From NCBI RefSeq assembly GCF_026151205.1, contig NC_087072.1:18708103-18772102 (forward strand): 64,000 nucleotides of DNA. Direction: 5' to 3'. Position numbers and translations under genes: made by a program. Shown here in pieces: positions 1 to 10,560 of this stretch. Each line of letters begins with the position of its first letter. Position 1 is the first letter of the stretch. The notes beneath the pieces are model-generated. The model had not been told where the DNA came from. It did not search any database and worked only from the letters and a program-made list of their open reading frames with translations. Source of the stretch: Bolinopsis microptera. Its lineage: Eukaryota > Ctenophora > Tentaculata > Lobata > Bolinopsidae.

Positions 1-2339
1 AAATTGTCTAGCCGATACCTCGGAGCTCTATATACGGGGCTGTTTTACTGATAGCTTTGTTTTACTGAGTGGTGGTTATTCAAAATATGAGATTTTAATT
101 TTGGTACCTTAAAGCGCTAAAAACAGAACAATGAACTATTTACTCAGAGAAGAGAAGCAAGAGGGTGCTCCAAAATTCTTTAAATTATACACATTATCTG
201 GAAGAGATGTATCAGTAATTGCATAACTTAACATGTATGATCATTAGCAGCGTTTAAATACGTTCTGTCTAGATATTACAATTCCTAGATTGAAGAAAAG
301 AATTACTCATTTTAAACATGTACGATGTTTATTTTTGTTTTCAAAACATTTAAATTTATTCTGAAATCTGACTGGATCGGCACTTGCATGTCAATTTCGA
401 AGTGCGGTCTCATACGTCAGTTGACGTCAAAGCAAGTAGCCTACATATTTTAAAATTGCCTTATTTGACAATATAGTATGGAATCTTAATGGCGTCAAAT
501 ATTGGTAACGTTGAAGATAATGTGAATGACGAAGGCGTTTGGTAGTTCCGATTTGACATCAGTTCAGCCTTTTAGCACGTTTAGTACAAGTTACAGCCTG
601 CCGGGAATTATTCTGAGATCTAGCAGGAATTTCGGCGGCTCCACATTTCTATCACAAGTACATAGTACATCTGTCATCTAGAGGCAATATAATATGTGCT
701 TTGGATATTAATCGTGAAATGTTGGCTAAATTCGTGAATTTTACGATTTTACTCTTCGAAGACCGTCAGTACTTTTCAAAGTAAGACAACACACGTTGCT
801 CTAGTGCACAGTAAGCTTGATTAATAGTACGTGTAATGAATGGCTTGAGTCACACGCAGTAATGTAATTTATAAAATGAAGAGAAATTCAGTAAACCAGT
901 AAAACACGTTAATGATCACAAAATATTTCATTAGACGAACAATGCGTTAGAAACAGAACAGTACTGTTTTCTAATATATCTAGTTCATTTCTTATTCTTA
1001 TTCTTCTTAAACTCAGCCACTGCCAAGATGCATCTCTCTAAGTATTACCCAATAGCTTATAACATTATGAGTATAGAATGAATATAGTATGGGAAGTTCA
1101 TATTTAACAAGACCTTTCATAGTTTCATCAAATATTAACAACTTAATTTCAGATCATCAAACTACACATAAACTGCAACTGAATGGTTTCATCATTAAAT
1201 CAGCTACTGGGAACGATGAAGTATTTTCAAACCCTGAAAGCCCTGTTTCGAATACTAGCGATATTTTAAAATTAAAATAAACTTGTTCACATGTGGGAAA
1301 GCAGTTTTGACTAGGTAATCATATCATCACAGAGTACAAAACTATTTAGTTCAACTAGTTAATATAAATTATAACCGATCGATTACAGTAACAGCTTGTA
1401 TCATTATTATTGTTTATAAAGCAAAAATTGGCCCAAATGGGTAACCCAAAAACCAACGAATCAATAACAGCATTCCATTATTTACTCTCAATATCTCATC
1501 ATCTGTGTTAATAAATATTCCAACTTTCACGGACTAGTCTGGTGCACACAGAATGGATGTACAGCTGGAATGTCGGTTTTTGTAACTCTGCATTGCACCC
1601 ATGGTAACACCGGAATGTTTTTACAAAGTTTACTACATGTGCTCAACTGGCCAGCCTTATTCATAATTTAAAATTTTGACCCGAACGCTTTTAACAAGAT
1701 AAGCTTAGCATGAGCGGGAATGTGCTCGTATCTTAGAGACATTTCGAGGAGGTCACCCCAAACGCTAGAACGCAAAACTTTAAACTCTATCAGCTATGAT
1801 CTAGAACTTGAACGTTTAAGAGCAACTGTATGAAACATTCTGCACTTATTCAGATCAAAAATGGTTGATGTAATTGTAGATGGAAAGTTAATGTGAACAT
1901 CTCAAACGTCTTGACATATTTTTACTTAAGTTCACTCCAGTGAGCAAACCGACTAGTTCCTTTTACTCCGAACTGTACGTTTTTTGTATCATTGCAGCGA
2001 AATCACTACATGAGTACTTACTGTAAACGCCATCTGAGTAAAGTCACAGGTACACCTTTCATGTTCACATGAACAATACAAATTCGATCACAAATTCATA
2101 GAATTTCATTTGAGCTCTGACACTTAATTAATCGGAATTATCATCTTGAACGGGGATAGCACAAATCACTTTAAATTCACTGTCTCTTGGTCAACCCACT
2201 ATTGTATATCGGCAACGAACATGGGCTCACAGCTACCATTGTAATATGATACAAACCAACGTCTTTAATTGAACTAAAATAAGCAACTTAAAACCGATTC
2301 AAATGTTGTTCTCCACGACGAGAGTCTAGTGGGTACAGG
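1..2339. other. AT-rich intergenic DNA, no gene recognised
   Basis: No open frame in this stretch resembles a known protein and no repeat structure was recognised. The longest ATG frame (1089-1280, 63 codons) has no identifiable domain. The part nearest 2339 should contain the 3' untranslated region of the minus-strand kinase gene: an ATTAAA-type polyadenylation hexamer lies on the minus strand at about 2263-2268, some 75 bases after the stop codon. Confidence 0.6.
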
Positions 2340-3518
2340 TTAAGGACCGTTGGAGATGATGGTGCTGAAGTGCGATGGTATCAAGGTGGCGCGCAGCTGG
2401 GGCTTATCCCTCAGTTCCTGTTCGCTGAAGTTGAACAGAGGAGGAAGTTCACGGCTAGATGGAGGGGGCGTCCTTGCACCTTCGATTCTGAGCTCGTTAA
2501 AGAACTCGTGAGCCAGAGCATCTAACGGATGCAGCCGACTTTTAGGAGTGTATTCTAAGAGTCTACAAGTAAGTTCAATCGCATCTTCCGGTGTTTGGGG
2601 TCGGAAAACTTTTTTCCAGGGGTGTGGTTTTATGTGAGGGAATCTGAATTCAGTGTAACTCTGGTTCATCTCTGCTATCTGTTCTCTTGTAGGTGAACCA
2701 AGAACTTTGATAATTTCGACAAGCTGGTCCACCCCACTGTCCCCAGGAAAGATGGGAGAACCAAGAAGAAGTTCCGCTAACACACATCCAGCAGACCAGA
2801 TATCGATGGCACAGGTGTAATTCGTTGCACCGAAAATAAGTTCAGGTGCCCGGTAATACCTGGAGCAGATGTAAGCAACGTTCACTTCCCCTTCAACCAA
2901 GATTTTAGCGCTACCAAAATCGATGAGTTTCAGAACTACAGAGTCGGGGTGTAGAAGCAAATTCTGCGGCTTTATGTCCCTATGACATATTCCAAATGAG
3001 TGAATGTAGGCTAGCGCTCGTAGCAACTGATACATGTACAGTTTCACATACAAGATGGGGATCATTTGTTTCTGCCTGCTGTACTGTCTAGCTACCTGAT
3101 ACACGGTTGTTGGAAAGTAATCAAGAATTAAATTTAGGTAAACTTCCTCCCTTTTTTCACCATTGGAATAAAAGAAGTATCGTAATCTAATCACATTGCA
3201 GTGATCCAACTTTCTCATAACTTCAAGTTCGCGATTTTTAAAACGTTTATCTTGGAGGACCTTCTTTATAGCAACAACTTCGTTGCTTTCGACCAGTTTT
3301 ACTCGATAAACATATCCAAATGAACCATATCCAATCATTTTCATGTCCGTAAAAGAAACATCACACCCTCGGTCAGGTTTTGAGCCAGTAGTGGCTAGCA
3401 CAGTAGTCACTCGAGCACCACATGCATCCCGAGACAACTTGGTGCTTCCTCCAGACGGAGCTTTGTTGCCATCACCACGAGATCCTTCACTCCCTGAAAC
3501 CCTTTTCTGGTTGCTCAT
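2340..3518 (-). CDS. GSK3: glycogen synthase kinase 3 (GSK3), single coding exon
   Basis: Ser/Thr kinase of the Wnt/beta-catenin and insulin pathways, 392 residues (human GSK3B 420). From residue 60 on, the numbering matches human GSK3B exactly: glycine loop G63-G68, Lys85, Arg96/Arg180/Lys205 (pocket for primed phosphosubstrates), HRDIKPQN at 179-186, DFGSAK at 200-205, Tyr216 in the activation loop and the [12 protein letters not shown] segment. The C-terminal helix region that binds Axin/FRAT is well conserved. The start is the first ATG of the frame and aligns with the human start. The coding region is one uninterrupted exon. The N-terminus lacks the Akt-type motif around Ser9; it has Lys5-Arg6-Val7-Ser8 instead. 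Position 64 in the glycine loop is Tyr rather than Asn. No poly(A) tract or target duplication marks it as a recent retrocopy, but an intronless paralogue cannot be excluded. Confidence 0.95.
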   Translation of the reverse strand: MSNQKRVSGSEGSRGDGNKAPSGGSTKLSRDACGARVTTVLATTGSKPDRGCDVSFTDMKMIGYGSFGYVYRVKLVESNEVVAIKKVLQDKRFKNRELEVMRKLDHCNVIRLRYFFYSNGEKREEVYLNLILDYFPTTVYQVARQYSRQKQMIPILYVKLYMYQLLRALAYIHSFGICHRDIKPQNLLLHPDSVVLKLIDFGSAKILVEGEVNVAYICSRYYRAPELIFGATNYTCAIDIWSAGCVLAELLLGSPIFPGDSGVDQLVEIIKVLGSPTREQIAEMNQSYTEFRFPHIKPHPWKKVFRPQTPEDAIELTCRLLEYTPKSRLHPLDALAHEFFNELRIEGARTPPPSSRELPPLFNFSEQELRDKPQLRATLIPSHFSTIISNGP

Positions 3519-3573
3519 GCTACGGGCGAATAGTTTTCGGTGGTTTTTGACTCCGTTTTAACTCTTTGTCCCT

Positions 3574-3592
3574 TCAATTCATGGTGGCATCC
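3574..3592 (-). promoter_or_regulatory. GSK3 5' leader: probable splice acceptor followed by minimal upstream ORF
   Basis: On the minus strand, a pyrimidine-rich tract ends in CAG just before position 3592, so the 5' untranslated region is probably spliced although the coding exon is not. Directly after it, at 3582-3574, is ATG-AAT-TGA in a strong start context (gccaccATG). This is a two-codon upstream ORF about 55 bases before the kinase start. If it is in the mature leader, it would be expected to dampen translation. Seen: sequence and context. Inferred: use. Confidence 0.45.
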
Positions 3593-3690
3593 TGAGAGAA
3601 GTTAAGTTGGAGTTAGACTAAACAAATACGAATTTCAGTAGAGCAGGCACAAACAATATACCAGTCAGAGAATTTCACAACAGAACTTTT

Positions 3691-3707
3691 GGGGGGGGGG
3701 GGGGGGG
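3691..3707. repeat. poly-G tract (17 nt)
   Basis: Uninterrupted run of G on the plus strand. Runs of this kind recur at 55067, 62476 and 62563. They could be genuine mononucleotide repeats or assembly joins. Confidence 0.9.
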
Positions 3708-3823
3708 CATAAGTCACCAAGCATTTTTATATATTGCAATAGAACATACAAAACAGAGTTAAAATGAAAGCAGAGTTCAGAGCAGAATTGAAGCGGAAAG
3801 CCGACTAACACCTCTCAGGAAAG

Positions 3824-4247
3824 TTCAACCTGATGAACTGCTTCTTTCACCTTTGTCAGAGTGTTCAGAAGCGCATCTTCAAAACATTCAAGGTCCAATA
3901 CTGCAGTGACAAGGAATTTGCTCAAGCCTCTATAGGCTTTTCTGGCATTTGTGCCATTGTCCAGTATTGATGATGCGTTTGAGGATCTGTCCATTCACAT
4001 TGCCAGTACTTATCCTTTGCTCCTGGATGTGGTACACTACTTTGAGCGTAGTTATCTTGGTTTGGCTTGCTTGAGTGGTTCTAGAACCACCCCCAAGTAT
4101 CTGACCGAGTTATGGAACCACTTCTCAATCATTATGGTGGATCCTGAATATCCCCAGACCAGGTTTCCTTCCACCATGTTACTGGCCATTGCTAAGTGCT
4201 TTGGACACGATCTTGCTGATGATGAACTGATCAAGATGACTTTGTGA
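3824..4247 (+). pseudogene. MULE-type transposase relic, frameshifted
   Basis: Translation from 3824 reads through Asn-Cys-Phe-Phe-His-Leu-Cys-Gln-Ser-Val and then a basic stretch ending Asp-Lys-Glu-Phe-Ala-Gln-Ala. This resembles the region after the catalytic core of Mutator-like transposases. The match continues in another frame (shift near 3930-3938) as LAFVPLSSIDDAFEDL and then HYFERSYLG ... ELWNHF, which are the familiar LAFVP..DV..AFE and YFE..YIG ... LWN motifs of MULE proteins. There is a stop in the second frame at 3933, so the copy is dead. No terminal repeats were found around it. Confidence 0.7.
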
Positions 4248-4500
4248 GATTTTGAGAAAAGACAATTTTTTGAGTAATAATTATTATAATATATTACAAA
4301 TACCTATTCAAATTTACATCAATGAAATATTGTCTCTGTTCGTTCTGCCTTATAGCAGTAGAAACCAAGCAGCAGCTAAACTAGAGCAGTGGTATTTGGA
4401 AACCTGTTTATCTGTTAGTTATTTCTAGTGACGATTGGGTTCAGTTGTCGTTTCAAAGTTAATTAGGTAGACTGATTATTTTCCCAAGCTACCCTGTCTA
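4248..4500. other. intergenic, left flank of element A
   Basis: AT-rich sequence with no recognisable gene. The last four bases (TCTA, 4497-4500) form the left target-site copy of the element that follows. Confidence 0.6.
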
Positions 4501-6720
4501 GGACACGTTTTTTTTAAGTGTGGTGAAAATGACTTTGAGTGCCATGACACTTTTGACAGTGAAAGTGAAATGACTAGTAACTAGAAAGTGTTGCACAGAT
4601 ATACCTTCAATCTTAACTGCCCCTGTAAGGAAAATCCATTACTTAGTTAATATGTCATAATATCGTACCAAGGCAGTGCCAGTTTTCAGCATTTTGGACT
4701 ATAATGTTGAAAACGCCCATAAAAAACTGAATTTTGCAACTTTTCTGTTCAAAATTCAGATTATGTCTCAGAATTATTCAAAGAATATTTGGATTTTGGT
4801 AGGAATACTTGAACTGTGCTCAAAATAAGCAAACAGTCATTTGTTTGGTAAAATTTCTAGTTTGGTTAAAGTGGTTGAACAAGGCCCATACTTTTGATCA
4901 GCTTGTGAATGAACTGTAACAACTTTCAAGAAACGTTGGTATGTAATAATGTAACCTAGGAAAAACCTATTGTGTGCCTGTATTCAGTAAAAATTCACTC
5001 ACAAAATTACAATTGATTTTTTAACATTGCAGTAGCTAGACAGCAACAAATTAGAACGTTTTTCAATCATACTGTCGAGAATAAGTTTGCTCAACAGCAT
5101 TCTGTTCGAAAATCAAATTAAGAGTGTGTCAGTTTTCAGTAAAAAGTCATTTTTAGGTCAAATTCATCACGATTAAAAATTCAAAAGAAATGACTCTTTG
5201 CTGAATATTGGCACTATACAATTGATGTCTGACAGCATAGGCAGGTTCATCAAGATGATTCTTTACAAAATCTAACGATATTGTGGGTTCTAATTCAGCA
5301 AAAAGTCATTTTATAAATAATATTTTTAGCTTAAAATCTTCATAGAAATGACTTTTTGCTGATTATTGGCACGATAAAGTAGATTTCTGACAACAATATT
5401 ATGTTCATCATGGAAATTTGGCAAATACTATTGATGTTTGAAGTTCATTGTGCCAGTTTTAAGTTAGTTATAGCAGGTTATCACAACACTGCTTACAAAG
5501 CAAACATTTTATGTGATTTACCATTGGTATATGCCTAAAAAAGAAGTCATTTTAAGCTGAATAATGGCACACAGTGCAACAAAATTGTGCCACATTAAAC
5601 AAAAAAGGCACACCGCTCCCTCAAACAATATTTTGAACTAAGAAGAGTGCCATTTAGCAGTAAGAATGACTATTTCTGTCAAATAAGTCACTTTTTACTG
5701 ATTTTCAGGACACATACGCTGTTCAAATTATCAGGATATAACTAAACTAAGATTCGTATCTGAAACATAAACAATTCGGTGGTTTGAGATGATAGTGCTG
5801 ATATTGACTTACAATAGTTGGTAATTCCCACGTTGGCTGCAGCAGTCACTACAGCTGATTAGTGGCACTCTAATATTATTATCTGTTTTTGACCTCTTTA
5901 TGAACACATTACTTTTCGAAATAGATGCTTAAACTAACACTAGTACACCCATGGATCAAGAAATAGACAATTTTTGTCTTTTTACATCATTTATCTATAT
6001 GACTGATATGCTGAATTTGGGCACTCGGGACATAATTGAGTGTAAGCAGTACAGAGTTCAAGCCTTCTTTTAACTGATTAATGGCACCTTCAATCTAAAA
6101 GTCAATATGGTGACTGAACAAGAGAACTGAAATTTCGATACTTATTTCATCAATTAGAAAAAATTAAATTTCAAGCTGATACATGTGTGACTTTTTGCTG
6201 ATGGCTGGCACATAGACATGTAGGAATTAGTTTAAAGACACAACCAAACATTATATTATCCAGAAAAAAACACAGTTATGCCTTGATGTTTTTAATATTT
6301 TGACAAGAACCATTAATAGAGCAGTCGTATTCAGATATTAAAATGACTTATGACTGAATTCTGTCACTTACTGGAATTTTTAATAATGACTAAAATGCTG
6401 AAAACAGTTACTCACTCCAATCTACTAGTGTAATGTGAACAATATTTGAGCAAAATATGGCGAAATCAATGGAATTAGTCAATTGGAGGTTAAAATGGTT
6501 TGCTGATTTTTGGCACTCAGTTTAATTGCTCATAAGTCATATTCTGCTTGAGCCTGGCACTTCGTTTTTTCGAATCACAACTGCTGAATATTTCCTCTTC
6601 ATCTTATGTACAAATTTATGGTTGCACTTTAAAAACATTGCGACTTTTTCCTCATTTTGTGCACTCTACTTTGAAAAAGGTGAAATCAGCAACTCACCAC
6701 ACTTAAAAAAAAACGTGTCC
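4501..6720. mobile_element. Element A: 2.2 kb non-coding TIR transposon packed with a repeated GCTGA..GGCAC motif
   Basis: Both ends carry the same inverted repeat, GGACACG, then eight or nine T, then AAGTGTGGTGA (left 4501-4526, right 6694-6720). The four bases TCTA flank both ends (4497-4500 and 6721-6724), so this looks like an intact insertion with a 4-bp target duplication. There is no transposase; the small frame at 6526 has no domain. The interior is scattered with variants of a 20-bp motif, TTTTTGCTGAWTATTGGCAC, often preceded by AAATGAC. Clear copies lie near 5195, 5355, 5550, 5690, 6010, 6070, 6190 and 6495; inverted ones lie near 4675, 5105 and 5290. The superfamily was not identified. 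The design matches element B at 17595. Confidence 0.75.
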
Positions 6721-7200
6721 TCTAGGAAAAGTCAAAATTGGGTTCAGTAGTCAAGTAGCCTTTTGTTTACCTCATTAGCAAAATTGACTAGGTAATCATT
6801 TGATTGTGTGATACTGCACACATCTCATAGTGTGGATATAGTGTCAACCCAATCACCTGATCCCACATAATGAACAAACAGTCTTACCAGGACAATTTGA
6901 ACTGCCAAACTCAATTCATTACTATTCGACTTGAAGAAATGTCAAACAGTATATATATACAATAAATTAAATCAAGTGATGCAATTGGAAGAGCACAATC
7001 GTAAATCCTGAGCAATAGATATCATCTATCCCTCGTAGCTCTTCTCCTCAGGTATCAGGTTGAAGGAGACATTGGATATAGGGGCAGTCCATGCCTTCTT
7101 TGCCTTTCCACGTACACCTCTAACTGCTACTAGCACACTCCTCATTATATCCATGCTCAGGCGTGTCCTGATGTTACACATCACCTGGCTGTAGTCCTCC

Positions 7201-7220
7201 TTGTATGTATGTATGTATGT
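7201..7220. repeat. (TGTA)n microsatellite, retroposon tail
   Basis: About five copies of the 4-mer, lying exactly at the end of the 2.1 kb retroposon next to its target duplication. Confidence 0.85.
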
Positions 7221-9345
7221 ATTTTGACACAGGGCAGCGCTAGACCCCATGTAGTGCCCTCAACCTACTTTTAGATTTGAAGGTCATAAAGGCGACAACA
7301 ATGCCAAGAGGACAGCGCAAGCCGGTGAGCTGTACACTGGGCACGCGCGCGTAATAATAGAGCTCAAACAGGTAATAGACCCCGCGAGCATGTAGAATCA
7401 GGATTTTACAGGATGTGGGCAGCCGGCCCTGTGAAGGTGATGGATGCGTGCAAATCTGAGGTGTGAGGGCTTGAAGCGAGTGTATTGTGGTGCTAGCGTA
7501 CTCTGATAAGTGAAGTAGCCCGAACCAGGTAGCTCACCTGCTCCGCATCGCGGGGGGCCGCTCCAGTTTACAGATGTACATGCGGAGATATGTCGACGCT
7601 TGTGAGTGAATGGGGAATAGCTGATTTGTGCGAAGGTAATGTGTGGGTTAAGATGGTGCTGTTACTTTATAAGTTCTAAGCTTGTAGAATGTGTTGCAAA
7701 AACCATCCTAATTGAGGTTTATTGGTTGGCGTATGTAGTGAACTAGTGGGGACTGACGATGAAAGAGCGCTAGGATAATTTTGGGAATGTAGTATTGGCA
7801 GTGATAGATTCAAGGTTGATGGAGATAATTAAAACAACGAATATAACTGCAATTGTAGAAAGTAATAGCAAATATTTGTAAGTGAATCTCGATTGTTTGT
7901 GAATCCTCTTTATCGACACTAGGCAGAGTATGATGCTGAGGCGAAGTTCGGGACTGATCTGGTATCATCTTCCTTGAGTTTACTAATCAGATCAACCTGG
8001 AGTGATGGAACGGTTCAATTATGTGAATTAGTCGTAATCTCATGGATTAGTCGTAAGCTCGCGCGCGCGCAGGCTCGCGCGCGCACTAAATTTTCTGTTA
8101 GAAAAATGACGACTATTAGGTTGCTACATCCTTGAGTTGTATGGCGTTCGCGCGTTACGTTTAATGCGGGAAATTTGAAGGACGGATTTAACCGGTTTGA
8201 GTAACTGGATTTGATTGAAGTTGTGTTTGGTGGAGCAAGGCGGTAGGTTCGTTTTTTAGGGGTGATTAGTGGGAGTGTTCTAACCTGGTGGTGGTGGAGG
8301 AACTGCTAATACCGGATGAAGGGGTACCCTGGAGGCAGTGATTGGATCTCTACTGGTTTGGAGAGTGGGAGTCCCTTATTTAGGTTGTCTGCTGAATATC
8401 TGTGTCAAGTCGTCAATCTGGAATAACTCTAGTTTTAGTAATTTATAAAGTGGGCTGTAACATTGCGTTCCAGCCCTGAGGAGAAAATAAACTAGTAAGA
8501 AGATGTAATTATTGGAAAATTGATGCAGATTACATTTATTGACTGATCAGAACAAGGAATAATGTTATGTGGAGTCCAACTTGCAGTTATTCATCACATG
8601 TGATGGTTTATCGAAGATTTCTGGATCGGAGTAGTATGATGCAGATATCAGATTTCGTAGTGCTGATCCATTGTGTTGATGTACTGCTGCTTAAACTGGT
8701 TTCCACGTATGTATGTCACAAGGGTAGCCGGGGTACTCGAATCCTAATTAGATCTCTAGCTTTGTGTTCGCTGTAGAGTGGAGAGTGGATATCCATAGTG
8801 CTGTGTTCCTGTGTAGGGTTGAAATTCCAAGGTTGCTGAAATGGTGATGGTGTTAGAGAAAGACGCAAGGTGTAACATGCGTTACACCGTGGTAAGAAAG
8901 GCATTATGGTAGCAGAGAATGCATTATGACAGGAGAATGAGCGAAAGTAATGCAAATGAAAAAAAAGGACCGAATTGCTGAGGTGATTGAGTGAGTGAGA
9001 TGCTGCATTGCTACTGGCTGACTCGCCAGCAACAATGCAAGTCCAAGAAGAAAGAAGGAGAGACACTGTCCGTTATCTGGGTGAGCCACCACCGACAGTG
9101 CTCCCACTTATGTGGGGCTGAGGGTGTTGGCTCCAAGAACCAGCCGTGAGCGAACAGCGCCTGTCCCCCTCTATGGTTAACTTGAGAGTAACAGGACTAT
9201 GCCATTCTCCAGGCCAATCCGTTCAGTAACCAGCTGACCCAGCACCACCTCTGATGGAAGATGTGGTTCGGATTGGACTTCGCTGGGATTTGTCAGTTTT
9301 TCTGTAGACACTAATGCTCCCTCGAGGAAAGACATGAGCCCCGGC
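7203..9345 (-). mobile_element. 2.1 kb unclassified retroposon with 11-bp target duplication
   Basis: The sequence TAGTCCTCCTT occurs at 7192-7202 and again at 9346-9356 and brackets the insert. The insert ends, on the minus strand, with a short (ATAC)n tail (7203-7220), preceded by a GC-rich end containing GGGGTCTAGCGCTGCCCTG. A variable 11-bp duplication and a simple-repeat tail indicate target-primed reverse transcription. No reverse transcriptase was seen. Several frames (for example 8716-9066 minus) are open but have no recognised domain. It could be a large SINE-like element or an internally deleted LINE. Confidence 0.65.
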
Positions 9346-9599
9346 TAGTCCTCCTTTGTCTTGGTGGCTATCAACACAGCAAGTCTGTTTATGAAACGCT
9401 TGGCCTCCGGTGCCATTCCTCCTGTAGTGGTAAATACAAGGGGGACGAATGACCCTTTCTCCAATTGTAGCACTCGGTTCATGTACTGGTTCTTTTTCTC
9501 ATTCTCGTGCAGAGTGTAGACCTGTGGCATGGTCTTTCCTTGATGTGTAGGCGATTTAGGATTGAAAATGCGCACATCGACTTGATCCAATCACTCGTA

Positions 9600-10037
9600 G
9601 GATCTAATAAATTTGAAGTAAAGTAAAGTAAAATAAGATCCATTGTTTGCACAGTTACTTATATATGCTCCCCAGTGCCCTGTATATTCTCTTTAGGCTG
9701 TGACATAAAGTCAGAAATTATTTTAATGTCATAGCTTTCAGGGTGTCAGGAGATGTTGTTGCTGTTAAGGAAAATCATGTTCCAATGACCATTTCCATTA
9801 CATGTCTCGTTCTACTGTCTTCTGCCAATTGCTCCACATGATTCGAATAAATGTTAGCATTCGGGGTAATGCTCCAATACAAATTTTCTAAATGGTGTCT
9901 TATTTGTGCCTGTCTTGTTTCAAATGGTTCCACAACGCCAACGGCTGCGAAATAGCATTTGAATTTCCATGAATTGTCACTTTCAACTATCCTGATTGTA
10001 GTCTATAGTAAAAAAATTGTATAGCCTTGGGTATCCA
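9600..10037. other. unannotated spacer between two LINE relics
   Basis: No coding pattern recognised. It may contain further eroded sequence of the relic that starts at 10038. Confidence 0.4.
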
Positions 10038-10560
10038 TGCCCATGATCAGTGATTGTAAGTTGCGTGGATATGTTTCCATGCGCCACAATGCCATAGGAG
10101 ACACTGCAGCTTTCTTCCTTCAAGAAGCTATGTGTAAGGATTTAATGATAGAACCCGCACTCCTGCCTGTCCAACCAACTAAATTCTCCTAGAAGACCAA
10201 CACTCAGGATGAAGCCCATCTTGATGTAGCAGCTGTTGAACTTTATGCACCCTTCGAAAGAGCATTGCTTAACATCAGGGTCACACCTTCGAATTGAAAC
10301 TCAAAAACGTTTAAACCACTAGATAAAATCTAGAGTGAGCATGAGAAAGATAAGAAAGATCTCTATGATGAGAGAATACTTCAGTCCTAGCGAAAGGGTA
10401 CTTGGTCCCACTGGTCTTCACAACATCTGGAGGTATGGGACCGCTCTGCACTGTGTTCGTATATGGTATCTCAGAGATGATATCTGATCACAAAAAAGGA
10501 GCCAACATCAGGTCAAAAATCACTCATACCACGATTTAGGTTTGATCTACTACAAAGTAC
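10038..10560 (+). pseudogene. second LINE C-terminal domain relic, decayed
   Basis: The plus-strand frame from 10038 reads KLRGYVSMRHNAIGDTAAFF, then EPALLPVQP, a stop at about 10189, then TNTQDEAHLDVAAVELYAPF followed by ERALLNIRV. After frameshifts it continues EHEKDKKDLYDERI, then LVPLVFTTSGGMGP. These are the same blocks, in the same order, as in the relic at 7026-9595 (G..MRHN.IRD / EP.L.P / AR.D..A.GFW / HE..KK..Y..R / F.PLVFT..GGMG). This copy covers the more upstream part. It is from the same retroelement group but in opposite orientation. Confidence 0.6.

Larger units (their letters stand above)
7026..9595 (-). pseudogene. LINE C-terminal domain relic, split by a retroposon
   Basis: Two minus-strand pieces, 9595-9346 and 7202-7026, join in frame. 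The first reads DVRIFNPKSP ... HENEKKNQY, then FVPLVFTTTGGM, then FINRLAVLIA. The second reads IRTRLSMDIMRSVLVAVRG and ends in a stop at 7026. This order (DVRVFNP / HE.EKK..Y / F.PLVF...GGM / W.R.RLSF...RS...C.RG) is the C-terminal region, possibly a nuclease-like fold, found after the reverse transcriptase of a group of animal retroelements. The copy is 5' truncated at about 9595. The two pieces are separated by the insertion at 7203-9345. Confidence 0.65.
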
